Shown here in pieces: positions 32,912 to 42,792 of a stretch of DNA of 64,000 bases. Below the pieces are notes generated by a model, which saw only the letters and a list, made by a program, of their open reading frames with translations, ran no database searches and had not been told where the DNA came from. Location: positions 1 to 64,000 of the forward strand of contig MJGA01000062.1 in the NCBI GenBank assembly GCA_001910725.1, in the 5' to 3' direction. Numbering within the stretch: the stretch's first letter is position 1; the number at the start of each line of letters is the position of its first letter. The stretch comes from Phanerodontia chrysosporium (lineage: Eukaryota; Basidiomycota; Agaricomycetes; Polyporales; Phanerochaetaceae). The translations under genes were made by a program, and so were the position numbers.

Positions 32912-34776
32912 CTAGTGCGGCCAAGGCGTCCGGGGGGGAGAACAAGGGGGAGGGTACGCTGTGCAGTGGCTGCAGCGTGCAGAGGAGAGAGATAAGAGGA
33001 GCGGTGGTGCTCGTGTGACTGGGAGCGGCGTTGACAGATGCGGGAGGGCCACCACGCGTGCGGTCAAGGACGACAGCGGGCGAGCTGGCGACTCGCGTGA
33101 TATATCTCCGGAGGCACTCGGCCCAGCCCGACAGAAAATTTCCCCGTTGAGCGCGGCGCCCCGCCGCCTCCGCCGCCGCCGCCGCACCGAACGACGCCCC
33201 GCCCGTCATCATCATTTTTCTCTCCAATCTTTTTCCTCGCCACGCGCGCCGGCCAATCGGACGCGCCCGTGTGACGAACGTGCTGTGCTCGTCGTCCGAT
33301 CACTGCCCGCATCTGATCTGATCTGATCGCTGATTGCCTCGCCCGGGCGTTCGGCACTGCCGCGGTCTTGCAGCGAGCCCTTCAAGGTCGGTCCGGGGAC
33401 GCTGTCGATATCCGCTATTGTTTTCGCCGTGTCCAGAGAAGGCGTTGGCAGGCAGGCATCTCTAGCATCACGCAGTCTCTGCCAACTCTGTCTCCAGCCG
33501 CAACATGCGCGATTCATGCTCCTCTGACTCCCCCGGTGAGGCTTGCCACGTCGTTTTCCGGCTAACCTCTATGTTGCCTAGCGAAAACCTTGTCATTGAG
33601 AACGCGCTGCGACGGCTCGTCGGAGCGGTCCAGGACGCCGATCCACTCCACAAGGACGTGTACTAACCGCGTACTTGTCTCCTACAGTGAGTACACGACA
33701 AGATCCGTTCATTCCGACACTGTCAACGGCTGCCACCCAAGGGGATCCGCTCAGCTCTCGCCGCACCCTTCTTTTGTTCTCCGGTGTCCATTCTGTGAAC
33801 TTACGACGAATTACAGATTGTCGAACAATGACTGCTACACCGCCTGCCCCGGCTCTCGAGGCCCAGCAGCACTCGCAGTACTCCGAGGCAGCCAACATGC
33901 AGCCAACATGCACCGGAACCCTGACACTCGCGCAATCGCTCGCGGGCAGCGGAGGTCACCCTGCACGCGAGCGGTTTTTCTAGGGGCTTCTTTTCTGGCC
34001 GCACAGCTGGCCTGGGAGCCGTCGTGATCAGCGCGAACCGCGCCGTCGCCAGCCCATCACCCGCACCTCTGCCGTATGGCAGCGAGGTCCTCGGCCACGA
34101 ACTGGATACCCCGGTCGCACCCCAATTGTATGGGTCCCACCCGCGGCCGTCGGCGGCGACCGTGCACCCGTGACCGCGACGTGCGCTGCCGCCAGGCAGA
34201 CATGGCACGCAGCCGCCCCTGCACTCCGCCGGCGTCGAGCCAGCGGAAATGAGCCCCCGCCAGGGTCCTCCCCGCACACACATCGCCCGCCCACGCAGCT
34301 GTGCTATCGGATGGCGCAGGCTGCCGCACCCCAGCCCCTGGCACAGACCGGGCCCCCCGACACGCGTCGCCGGCGCTGTCCCTCGCGCCGCGTTATGGCT
34401 GCGCGGGCATCATGGCTGACGACACGTCGCCGGGCCCCCCTCCGGCCCTCGGATCCCTTCCAAACCTCTGTTGTGCGCGGCCAGAGGGATCACGCTGGGG
34501 ACGGATCTTCCAGGAGGACCTGCCCTCGCCCCGACCCATTGTGTCCGGACGCGCCTGCCCGTTCTGGGGGCCTCTGCACTCCCAGCGGGCCCAGCGTGCG
34601 CAGGCTCTGAGCGGCGGAGCAGGCGTTGGTCCGCGCCCGGCTCTGCTGTTGCGTCTGGACATGCATTAGCGAGCATCGTGGTCTCGAAAAGACCGCGCCG
34701 CAAACGGATATAAACGGGGGGCCTGTCCGGCTGCCGCTCCTGCCCGCCGCACTCTCTCTCACACCCCACTGCTAAC
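32912..34776. other. Long intergenic region with orphan splice-like signals
   Basis: About 1.9 kb. At 33097-33104 a TATATC sequence may serve the permease. Between 33530 and 33830 three intron-like signals occur on the + strand (GTGAGG..CCTAG with CTAAC; TACTAAC..CCTACAG; GTGAAC..TTACAG) but I cannot join a convincing coding frame. A short frame MTATPPAPALEAQQHSQYSE starts at 33828. CTGAT repeats occur near 33310. Confidence 0.45.
34709..34714 (+). promoter_or_regulatory. TATA box of the gene at 34777
   Basis: TATAAA, 63 bp before the start codon, in GC-rich context. Confidence 0.6.
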
Positions 34777-35513
34777 ATGGACAACGACACCCCGTCCGAC
34801 ACCGCCAGCCGCGCCGGCGGCAGCCCTCGCACAGACTCCGTCACAGACGCCGCCACGGCAGACAGTGACGGCACGTCGCCAGAGGTGTGCTCCAGCTTCC
34901 TCTGCCACAAACAGGCCGCACACACCCGCTCACACGTGCGCGGTACACAGGACACACAGGCCCCGTCGCCGCGGCCGGCCGAGCTCGCGCGCGCGCCGCT
35001 CCCCGCGGCACGGTACGTCGTCGCGGACTACGCGGCGCAGGGCCGCACGCGCGCCTTCGACGCGTCCGGACGCGGGGGCGCCGCCGGCCGCGTCCCCGCT
35101 GGCCCGCATGCTGCGGCGGGGGGCGTGCGCAGTGCGGACGGCGCCGGCGGTGGTGCCGCGGCGAACGGCGGGCGCACGCACGTCCCGACGGCGCCGCTGC
35201 TCGACCCGCCCGTGGTGCCGTCGCAGCCCGCGGCGCTGTTCCCCGCGCGCGCGGGCGTGGTGTTCCCGCCGCATGCCGTCACGCTGCGGCGCGGCGCGCG
35301 AGGTGCGTGTGCGCGCCGCCTGTGGGGGCCCGTCTGCGTGCTGACGGCGTCCTGGCGGCAGCGGCCGAGGATCGTCATGATGGAAATGGAGTGCAGGGGG
35401 GTGGGGATGAGGAGGAGGAGGGTGCAGGTGGCGGAGAGGACGGCGAGAGCGGCGAGGACGGAAGCGGGGAGAACGGCGAGGATGGTACAAGCCAGGAGAG
35501 CGCGAGCGAGTGA
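34777..35513 (+). CDS. Unrecognised 200-aa protein with acidic Gly/Glu-rich tail
   Basis: Three exons join exactly: 34777-34884, 34960-35302 and 35362-35513. Exon 1 reads MDNDTPSDTASRAGGSPRTD; exon 2 carries ARYVVADYAAQGRTRAFDAS and PTAPLLDPPVVPSQPAALFP; exon 3 carries a run of Gly and Glu/Asp ending TSQESASE. Intron 1 is 75 bp, without stop codons and divisible by three, so retained transcripts would stay open. The second splice shifts the frame and is required to reach the acidic tail. The protein is Ala/Gly/Pro-rich and probably disordered. I do not recognise a family. A TATA box lies 63 bp upstream. Confidence 0.5.
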
Positions 35514-36409
35514 CGAAGTGTCCGTCCAACATCTGCCTCCGCGCGAGCGATTTTAATTCACAGTGCCGGCGACCCACGCAGGCCGCGCGCTCGCATCCAT
35601 CACGCAGGCCTTGCCGCATAATATTGCACAGTGCCCGAGGTCATTAGGGTCATGAGAATATCGTTACGCGGGCCTTATGCTTCGTGGCGGCCACGTGGCA
35701 CCACCTTCGCGGCAAGGGGCGCTTGCCCTAAGTTGCCAACACGGCGGCATCCGATAATCTTATCTGACCACCGGTCCAATGCACTTCGATATCGATCCTC
35801 GGACTTGAACAGCAGTGCTCTCGGCAAGTTTCGCCTTTCTTCCCTGCGTTCGGTTGAGAGTGGATATGCATTCGTCTATCGTGTCGTTCAGTTGGTGTGA
35901 GGCAGTGCCAAGTGCAAGATATTGAGCGTTCTAGGTCTCCCGAATTAGATACCACCTGGGCCTTCTTGTGAACCACAATCCACAGAATCGGGACACAGCA
36001 TACACTGCGTCAGCCCGAGGCCTGAACCTCTTCTCACACCAATTCGCCGAGCTCCGAGTATAGATACTTGTGACGCTCTGTGACCGATGACAATCGAACC
36101 CTGCGGGCTCCTACAGACTGAGTCTGAGCCTCGACCTCTGCCACTCCATGCTTGCACCCAGAAGGAGCCCAGAGAAACACCGGGTGCCTTCTCGCTGGTA
36201 CTGGTACTGAGCTGGTCCTGGGTGGCACGCACAATGCACTATGCGGCACAAAGGACTCGGAGTGGCTGCGCAGAGCCCGCATATAAAGGATCCCAGGACT
36301 GTGCGCTCCCCCACTTGCACTCCACGTCTCTCCGTTTCATCCGTAAGCCCCTTCGCCTCCACCTCGCAGAGCACAGCCGCTGACCGTCTCCGTCGCAGCA
36401 TACAACCAC
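35514..36409. other. Intergenic DNA with TATA box and 5'-UTR intron of the next gene
   Basis: About 900 bp. The right end holds TATAAA at 36282-36287 and a probable 5'-UTR intron 36343-36398 (GTAAGC, GCTGAC branch, CGCAG). The rest holds nothing supported. Confidence 0.5.
36282..36287 (+). promoter_or_regulatory. TATA box of the gene at 36410
   Basis: TATAAA in GCATATAAAGG; about 70 bp of untranslated leader plus a 56-bp intron separate it from the start codon. Confidence 0.6.
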
Positions 36410-36724
36410 ATGAGCGAGCACCCCGAGCCGCACACGACTGCACCGCTCGCCACCGACAACGCCGCCCCCGCGGGCCCGCCCCAGGCGAGGTACAGCGCCC
36501 CACCGCCACCGCCCTGGGTGCGCGCAGCCCCCGCACTGGGCGGCGGCGGCCTCGTCGCACGCGACCGCGCGCCGGGCCCCGGATGCCTGTACGTTGCGGA
36601 CGGGTTCCCGCAGGGCACGTACCGCATGAGCGCAAACGTCGCGGACATGGTCGCCCAGCGGCGTGCGGATACGGCGGTTGCGCTTGTCGTGGGGCGCGCG
36701 CCCTTGACGTCGACGAAAGCGTGA
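36410..36724 (+). CDS. Unrecognised 104-aa protein
   Basis: A single coding exon, MSEHPEPHTTAPLATDNAAP at the start, Pro/Ala/Gly-rich up to residue ~65, then a more structured end with GCLYVADGFPQGTYRMSANV and VALVVGRAPLTSTKA. A TATA box and a clean 5'-UTR intron immediately upstream support transcription. Like its neighbour at 34777 it is short, TATA-driven and Ala/Pro-rich, but I see no residue-level homology between them. Function unknown. Confidence 0.45.
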   Translation: MSEHPEPHTTAPLATDNAAPAGPPQARYSAPPPPPWVRAAPALGGGGLVARDRAPGPGCLYVADGFPQGTYRMSANVADMVAQRRADTAVALVVGRAPLTSTKA

Positions 36725-37048
36725 ACGTTGTGGTGAAGTTCATGTGGCATGGTCGTAGGATATACCATACCGCCCGCTTGTCTGGGCGATGTTTTCGATT
36801 ATATGTTGTGATCCTCTGCTGAATCGTTCTTTCCTTCTGGACCGACCAGATCTGAGGGGAGGTTCATAGATCATGTTCGTCAACGATAGTCATCACTGAG
36901 TTAGTTGATTTCACCTGGTAGACGCCAGAGTAAGAAATCAATCTTACTCATGACTTACTACCTTGATGTGTTTACTTACCGACGTCACAACGACAATCCA
37001 AAGTCTAAGTTGAGCTTCAGCTCCTACCACGAGTCTCGCCCGAACAAA
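36725..37048. other. Intergenic DNA, AT-richer
   Basis: About 320 bp, the 5' flank of the ribokinase gene. A frame from 36905 runs into the ribokinase start in phase, but its sequence looks non-coding. Confidence 0.5.
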
Positions 37049-38367
37049 ATGAATTCTGCACAGCAAGAGCCGCTTTGTCTCGTTCGTGGATCTATTAGTA
37101 AGTCGAAAAGCACCATCCTCCGTGAAAACTGCCTATAACGAGTCATACAGACATCGATGAATTTTTCCATGGTCCGTCTGGCCAAGTGGAACAGCCCCTT
37201 TTCCAGGCTGACCCTCGCCACAGTGCCGACGGTCGTCCGCCCCGGCGAAACGCTCTCCTCCACGCACTTTGAGCGTCGCGCTGGTGGCAAAGGCGCGAAC
37301 CAGGCCTCCGCGGTCGCCAAGGCCGGCGGACGCGTGAAGCTCATCGGCGCCGTCGGCGAGGACGGCAGGCACCTCGTGCGGGGGCTCGCGGCGATAGGCG
37401 TCGACGCCTCCGACGTCGTGGTAGACAGCTCCGTGGGTGCCCCAGCCGCCGCGTTGCGCGTCGCTCGCTCACACAACGCCCCCCACCCCAGGAGCCGACC
37501 GGCCGCGCGATCATCCAGCTCACGCCTGAGGGCGAGAACTGCATCAGTACGTCCGGCGCGCAGCCTTTGCAGCGCTAGTGACGACTCCGCGCGCTGACAC
37601 GTGCACACCCCAGTCCTGCACAAGGGCGCCAACTACCTGCTCACGCCCCCGCTCCTGCGCGCGCCGCCCGCGCACGCGGGGCCCGCGTACTCGCACCTGC
37701 TGCTGCAGAACGAGGTGCCCTGGGACGCGACGCTCGCGTATCTCGCGGACGCGGCCGCGCGCGGGGTGGTCGCGCTGTGGAACCCGTCGCCGCTGCCGCG
37801 CGCGGCGGCGCTGCGCGCGTTCCCGTGGGCGCAGCTGCGCTGGCTCGTCGTGAACGAGGGCGAGGTGCGCGGGCTGCTCGGCGCGCTCGGCGCGCTCGGT
37901 GCGGCGGCGGACGAGCACGGAGGGCGCGACGCAGTGGCGCATGCCGCGCACCTCCTCCAGACGCTCCATGCGCACCCGCGCTTCGCGCCCACCGTCAGCG
38001 TCATTTGCACGCTCGGCGCCGAGGGCCTCGTTGCGCTGATCGCGCCCGACGCGCAGAGACAGCAGCCCGAGATGGTGCACGTGCCTGCGGCGAAGCTCGA
38101 CGGCCCTGTGAAGGATACCACCGGGGCAGGTGACTGCTTTGCAGGATATTTTGTCGCCGGACTCATGGAGGAGGGGTCGTTGGCGGATAAGGAGGGCGTT
38201 GTCAGAGCGCTTAAGCGTGCTGTCGAGGTACGGGATGCACCACAGCAGTTCACTGTGACGCAGACTGATGACGTTGACAGGCGGCAGGGCTGTGTGTGCA
38301 ACGTCCGGGCGCAGTCGAGAGCATTCCACTTCGGGAAGAGGTAGATAAATGCATGGCTTCTCGTTAA
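37049..38367 (+). CDS. Ribokinase
   Basis: PfkB-family ribokinase, which phosphorylates D-ribose to ribose-5-phosphate. Six exons join in frame: MNSAQQEPLCLVRGSI, then NIDEFFH, then VPTVVRPGETL..VVVDSS, then EPTGRAIIQLTPEGENCI, then the large exon from LHKGANYLL, and last AAGLCVQRPGAVESIPLREE. Key motifs: the N-terminal NIDEF substrate-binding strand, GGKGANQA (PfkB signature 1), and DTTGAGDCFAGYF (anion hole and catalytic Asp, signature 2). The last exon follows the intron at about 38228-38280 and replaces the read-through tail. Length about 310-320 residues is normal. The small microexon between two introns near 37153 is supported by the family motif. Start at 37049 has a good context (AAAATGA). 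Confidence 0.87.
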
Positions 38368-38443
38368 AGCTCCATATGTTTATCTCAGATATGTCATTCG
38401 AAATTGAAACCACAGGCAAAGGAATATATCGCTCAGCAAGCTT

Positions 38444-40303
38444 TCATATGCAGTGTCTGCTGCATGCACTCCGTATATCTTCCAGGAGATCGGCGGTGAC
38501 TTGATGAAGCTTACCCTGTCCGCCACAGCGCAGCCTAGCTTGTGGGGAGCGCAGATTAATTTGACATACCACCTGGCGAAGTACTCGTAATGATCGTGAT
38601 TTGTTACAAGCTCTTCTGAATCCGTTATAGTACATACAGCAAGCCCGACACTGGAGTTGTCTCTCAACCGTCTCAAAAAACTGTACGCCTCGCGTCCACG
38701 ACAGCTGTTCCTTCACACTCTCCCTCTGCGGCTCGTACGCCGGGTCATCCACGCCCTCATGCCACTCCAGGGCAGTCACCGCACCCGACGCCTCGAGATT
38801 CGCCATGAGCTCGCCATCGATGTTCTCGCCCCACGGCACGCACAGCACATGCACGGGCGCGCCCATCTCGCGCCGCTGCCAGAACGCCGCTTGGAGGCGT
38901 TCTGCGAGCGTGCGGCCCTCGGCGCCGCCGTCTTCCTCGCCCGCGGCGTTGAAGCGCCGGTCCCAGTGTGCGCCCGCGACGGTCAGGCGGCGGAGCGCAG
39001 GGAAGAGCAGTCCGCCAGACTCCAGGGGCTGCGCAAGTGCGGTCGCGAGGGTCACCGCGGCGCGCGTGTACGAGACGGAGAGCTCGGTGACGGCGGTGCA
39101 CGGCGCGAAGTGCGTCCACTGCAGCTCATGCGAGAGCCCGACGACGGCGAGGACCTGCACCTGCTCAAGCGAGAGTGCGGCCAGCCCGGCGCCGAGCACA
39201 GTGTGCGGCGGGCGCACGTGGAGCGCGAGTTCGACGCGCCCGGGCTCGCGGTCGTCCCAGGCCTTGTTGAGCTCTTTTACCATGCGGAGCGTAGGCCAAG
39301 CCTCGAGCATGAGCGTGCTGTCGTAGCGTGAAGAGGCGCGGAGGGACAGATACACGCGGTCGCGGTCGTCAGTCGTGCGTGTGATGCCCGTGGCAACGTC
39401 ATCGAAGATACCTGGAAGGTACGTGTCAATGTTGTCCTCGATCCTGAGCCAGTGCGCCTCGAACTTGACGCGTGCCGTCGAGGGGAACGCGAGGCGTCCG
39501 AGTAGCGCCGCGACGGCCATGCCTGCATTGTCGCCGGACAAGTGCAGATATTTAAGCCGCGGCAGCTTGATAACCTTGGGGTGTTCCTTTGCCTTGTTCC
39601 CCGGTAGCCTCGCGGCAATTTCTTCGTCTGTCAGTTGCATCACGTAGACTAGCTCGAGTTCAACCAGGTTCGGCAGGCCAGAGATAATCCCAGCCCATTC
39701 TGCGACGGTGCCGTTGCCAGTGTGAGCACTGAGGTGCGTCATCTGAGGGCGCACGACCGTCTTCACCCAGTCCACTTTCGTGACAGGGACTGTCAGCTCC
39801 TGCAGGATGAGCGGCGCGTCTGAAGACACTTTATATATGTCCAAAGGGGGATTACTCCCAGGCATGTTATTCGCATTGAGATCCAAGACGCGTACGCGAG
39901 AAATATTCTCGAAGACGAGCCGGATCGCCTCGGCGGTGTATGCGTGCCAGTAGTGCCGGACGGTGAGGGGCACCTTCCCGGATCGTTCGATGAAGGTAGC
40001 CGTGCGGTCGTCATATCGCACATCGACATGACTCCAGAGTCGAGGCGAGGAGAGCGCTATGATCCGCCAATGACGACAGACGTGTGTGATACGGAGCCAT
40101 GAAAATGGCCCAGGCACTTTCAGCTCGAAGCGGCCGTCCCACCAGCGTTGATAGAATCGTAGGCGGATATCGTCCGCGATTTGCAGGAACATCTCGGCAA
40201 GAATATCGTCGAGAAGCCTTGTGATGGGTGCTCCTGACTGCACGTAGGTCTCACGAGGACCCAGTTCTTGAGCAGTAGTTACCTGAGACGATGTCGGTGG
40301 CAT
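38444..40303 (-). CDS. Large F-box protein, copy 1 (with extended C-terminus)
   Basis: An intronless frame of 619 codons. Near the N-terminus LDDILAEMFLQIADDI and WLRITHVCRHWRIIALSSPR form an agaricomycete-type F-box (substrate receptor for SCF ubiquitin ligases, inferred from the family). Weak leucine-rich repeats follow: ISRVRVLDLNANNMPGSN, LVELELVYVMQ, RLKYLHLSGDNAGMAVAALL, LPGIFDDVATGI. The C-terminal third carries VELALHVRPPHTVLGAGLAA and LEWHEGVDDPAYEPQRESVK. It is a paralogue of 59218-60852; the last ~190 shared residues are almost identical while the N-terminal two thirds have diverged. The paralogue stops soon after RGVKFL; here the stop is missing and the frame runs ~75 residues into what looks like former 3' non-coding DNA. 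Confidence 0.78.
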   Translation of the reverse strand: MPPTSSQVTTAQELGPRETYVQSGAPITRLLDDILAEMFLQIADDIRLRFYQRWWDGRFELKVPGPFSWLRITHVCRHWRIIALSSPRLWSHVDVRYDDRTATFIERSGKVPLTVRHYWHAYTAEAIRLVFENISRVRVLDLNANNMPGSNPPLDIYKVSSDAPLILQELTVPVTKVDWVKTVVRPQMTHLSAHTGNGTVAEWAGIISGLPNLVELELVYVMQLTDEEIAARLPGNKAKEHPKVIKLPRLKYLHLSGDNAGMAVAALLGRLAFPSTARVKFEAHWLRIEDNIDTYLPGIFDDVATGITRTTDDRDRVYLSLRASSRYDSTLMLEAWPTLRMVKELNKAWDDREPGRVELALHVRPPHTVLGAGLAALSLEQVQVLAVVGLSHELQWTHFAPCTAVTELSVSYTRAAVTLATALAQPLESGGLLFPALRRLTVAGAHWDRRFNAAGEEDGGAEGRTLAERLQAAFWQRREMGAPVHVLCVPWGENIDGELMANLEASGAVTALEWHEGVDDPAYEPQRESVKEQLSWTRGVQFFETVERQLQCRACCMYYNGFRRACNKSRSLRVLRQVVCQINLRSPQARLRCGGQGKLHQVTADLLEDIRSACSRHCI

Positions 40304-40788
40304 TGCGCTCTTCCGCGTGATGACGTATTGAGCGGCACAGTGAAGATATATTCGTCTGCAGGTGGTACATCAGCATTGAACCCCATGGTCGGCAGACATC
40401 GTGAACCAGTCTTGCTTACTAGTTATTGGGATGCCCTCCAGCCGAGCCGATTATAGGACGAAGGTAGTCGACAGAACGGGGGTTGAGATGAAAGTTGGGA
40501 GTATGGGAGTTCGAATTAGAGTGCCTTGATGAATGGTACGTGTTGTCCGGCGATATGCGCTTGCACGTGGCCGCCACGAAGCTGTGCAATGCCGCGACGC
40601 AATCCAGAACGCGCACTGTGATGCGCTCAGGATATTTGGAAAATGTTCCATCGCCGAGGCTAAGAAATGCGAACGATATCGATCACGTTGAGCATGGATG
40701 GGATTGATACAGTCAAAACCCGACAGCAATAATGAATGGCATACCACGCAGACGTCATCAACGTGTCCTAACTCGTTACGCTTGGACC
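40304..40788. other. Intergenic DNA, no supported gene
   Basis: About 480 bp upstream of the F-box gene; nothing supported. Confidence 0.5.
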
Positions 40789-42190
40789 CTAGGCCTCATT
40801 TGTTCCACGCCACCGTCGACGTGGCCGGACTGCCGCATCTCTAGTGGATCTGTTTTGTGTTTTGTGGAGCTCCGTCACATCATTCTGCAGTGCGAGAACG
40901 CGCAGCAGAACGCTTTTCTGATGACGGTATTGTAGCATCTCGCGACACAACTCTGAGACCGGGACAGCGTCTTCGAGAGGGCCTGGCGCGCCCTGGTCCC
41001 ATGCTAGACGACTCAACGACAGGATCTGAAGCTTGGGGAACAATAAGACTGCAGCAGGTCTCCCAGAGAATCTATCCGGGCGAAGGCCCGGATGAGAATG
41101 TACGCAAACGGATGGGGAGCTGTGGTGGCGATAATAACACTGGATGAGTTTGCCAGGAGAGGTAAGACAATGCTAAGGGGAGCTTCGAGGAGGTCTGCCG
41201 CCAAGAGGGAAACTTGAGACAAGGGAATGGACTGAGAGAAACGCGGATAGACAAATGACGGCACCAGGTCTCTTCTTTTTTGAGGGTGACCGTGACCTTG
41301 CCTAGAGGCTGTGGTCCGTTGGCATTTAATGAAACCTGCCCAAAGCTGAGCAGAGTTAGCCAGAGTTCAAATAGTATGGAAGAGTGATGGGCTCCCGTGT
41401 ATTCCCGGAATCGACAGGTACGGAAAAGCTCGCGAGTGTAGAGCTGATTTGGGACAAGCTGAGACATCTGGACACTCTGGCCGTTCACTGCTGTCATTGT
41501 ACCAAAGGTCATCGAAAAATTGTACTATATCGGAAGTCGGAGAGACGTGAGAAGTACTGAAGACACCACTCCAGGATCACTCCGTCGCAAGACAAGATGC
41601 TGAGGGTACACCAGACGAACAGGAGCCGCTAGAAGGGCGACGTCAGAGGTGTCGCCGAGAGAGTGAACCTCTTTGATCACACAATTGCTAAGACGTAAGT
41701 CGACGAGGCATTGTGGTGTGTTCCATCATCGCTAGAAGTCTTTTGGCGGAGACCCGAGTCAACAGATAAGAGAGGTAGAGATGAATCAACGGCGGTGTGA
41801 TGAACACCTGCGAGAGAAAAGAGTGGGCCGCGGAGATGAAGAGTCGCAGCTCAGAAGGCGGTTCGGCGGAGGGGATTCGTGGCATTGGGTGGCTCCAGTA
41901 GTGAGATATGCCAACGGTTTAGATACGATGTATCTGTCGGGCGCAGAGCTCGAGAGCCCCTGAGGAGATAGGGCCATGGCGGCGTAGGATAGTGAGGTGC
42001 GTTTCCCGAGAGGCGTAGAAGCGGATGCGAGTGAGGCTTGTGAGGTCAAGATCGGCAGAGACTTGCTGCGCCTCGAATGCAACGCTGCGCCAACGGCGGC
42101 ACACACGGATGGCACGCATCCAGTCGTACGGCTGTAGCATACGACGCCCTGGAGACTAATTATCAAAGTCTGAGAAGTGCGCAGATGCAA
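40789..42190 (-). pseudogene. Decayed F-box/leucine-rich gene fragment
   Basis: Pieces typical of agaricomycete F-box proteins lie on the minus strand in different frames: DWMRAIRVCRRWRSVAFEAQ (the helix after the F-box) near 42110; LVDLRLSNCVIKEV with PVRLVYPQHLVLRRS near 41590-41710; and FPKLQILSLSRLAW near 41020-41040 at the 3' end. Stops and frame changes separate them without convincing introns and the F-box proper is not visible, so this looks like a 5'-truncated, decaying copy. A heavily spliced intact gene cannot be excluded. Confidence 0.45.
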
Positions 42191-42660
42191 GAAATACAGA
42201 CGTGGTGGACACTATTTGATCGCTAATGCGACTGAACGGAAGGCATCTGTTTCTGCGGATGCCAAGTTGCAGGATGGCGGATGTATGTGTCGCGACTTAG
42301 ACTGCGAGTTCAAGGGCTGCTCATTGAGCTGCTATTGCGTTGTCTACGGCTTCTAGTTGCACGATGGAACCGCGAACTGCCTTGCATAGCGGCCGGGTAC
42401 TGGGGAATGGGGCCTACCGCCTGAGAGGTCGGGGTGTCACTGCACGAAGACGCATATATGCACTTTCAAGCAACGGAATCAAGTTACTCACGCAGCTAGA
42501 TAGTCCTACGTAAAGCGAGAAGACGTGCGCACTTGTAAAGCGCAGAATAAACCTGAGCGATCGAATCCAACGTAGACTTGTATCTCAGGTGATATACAGC
42601 CATGCATGCACGTCGTCGGGGAAAAGTCGAAGACGGTCACGTCGCGCGGGCGGCCATTTC
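42191..42660. other. Intergenic DNA upstream of LHS1
   Basis: About 470 bp with no supported gene, leading into the ACGTG cluster of the LHS1 promoter. Confidence 0.5.
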
Positions 42661-42670
42661 TCGGGGGCTC

Positions 42671-42712
42671 ACGTGGATGCCACGTGGTGAGCTCTACGTG
42701 TCGGTAGACGTG
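42671..42712 (+). promoter_or_regulatory. Cluster of four ACGTG cores upstream of LHS1
   Basis: ACGTG occurs at 42671, 42682, 42696 and 42708, all in the same orientation, spaced 11, 14 and 12 bp, and ending 81 bp before the start codon. ACGTG is the core of unfolded-protein-response elements bound by Hac1/XBP1-type bZIP factors, and LHS1 is a known UPR target in yeast. The link here is inference. Confidence 0.5.
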
Positions 42713-42792
42713 TACGGCTGGTCTTAAGCACCCCGCACACCAATTCCTTACGTTTCGTTTGTCTTCCTCGTCCTCTCCTTCATGCCCACGCC

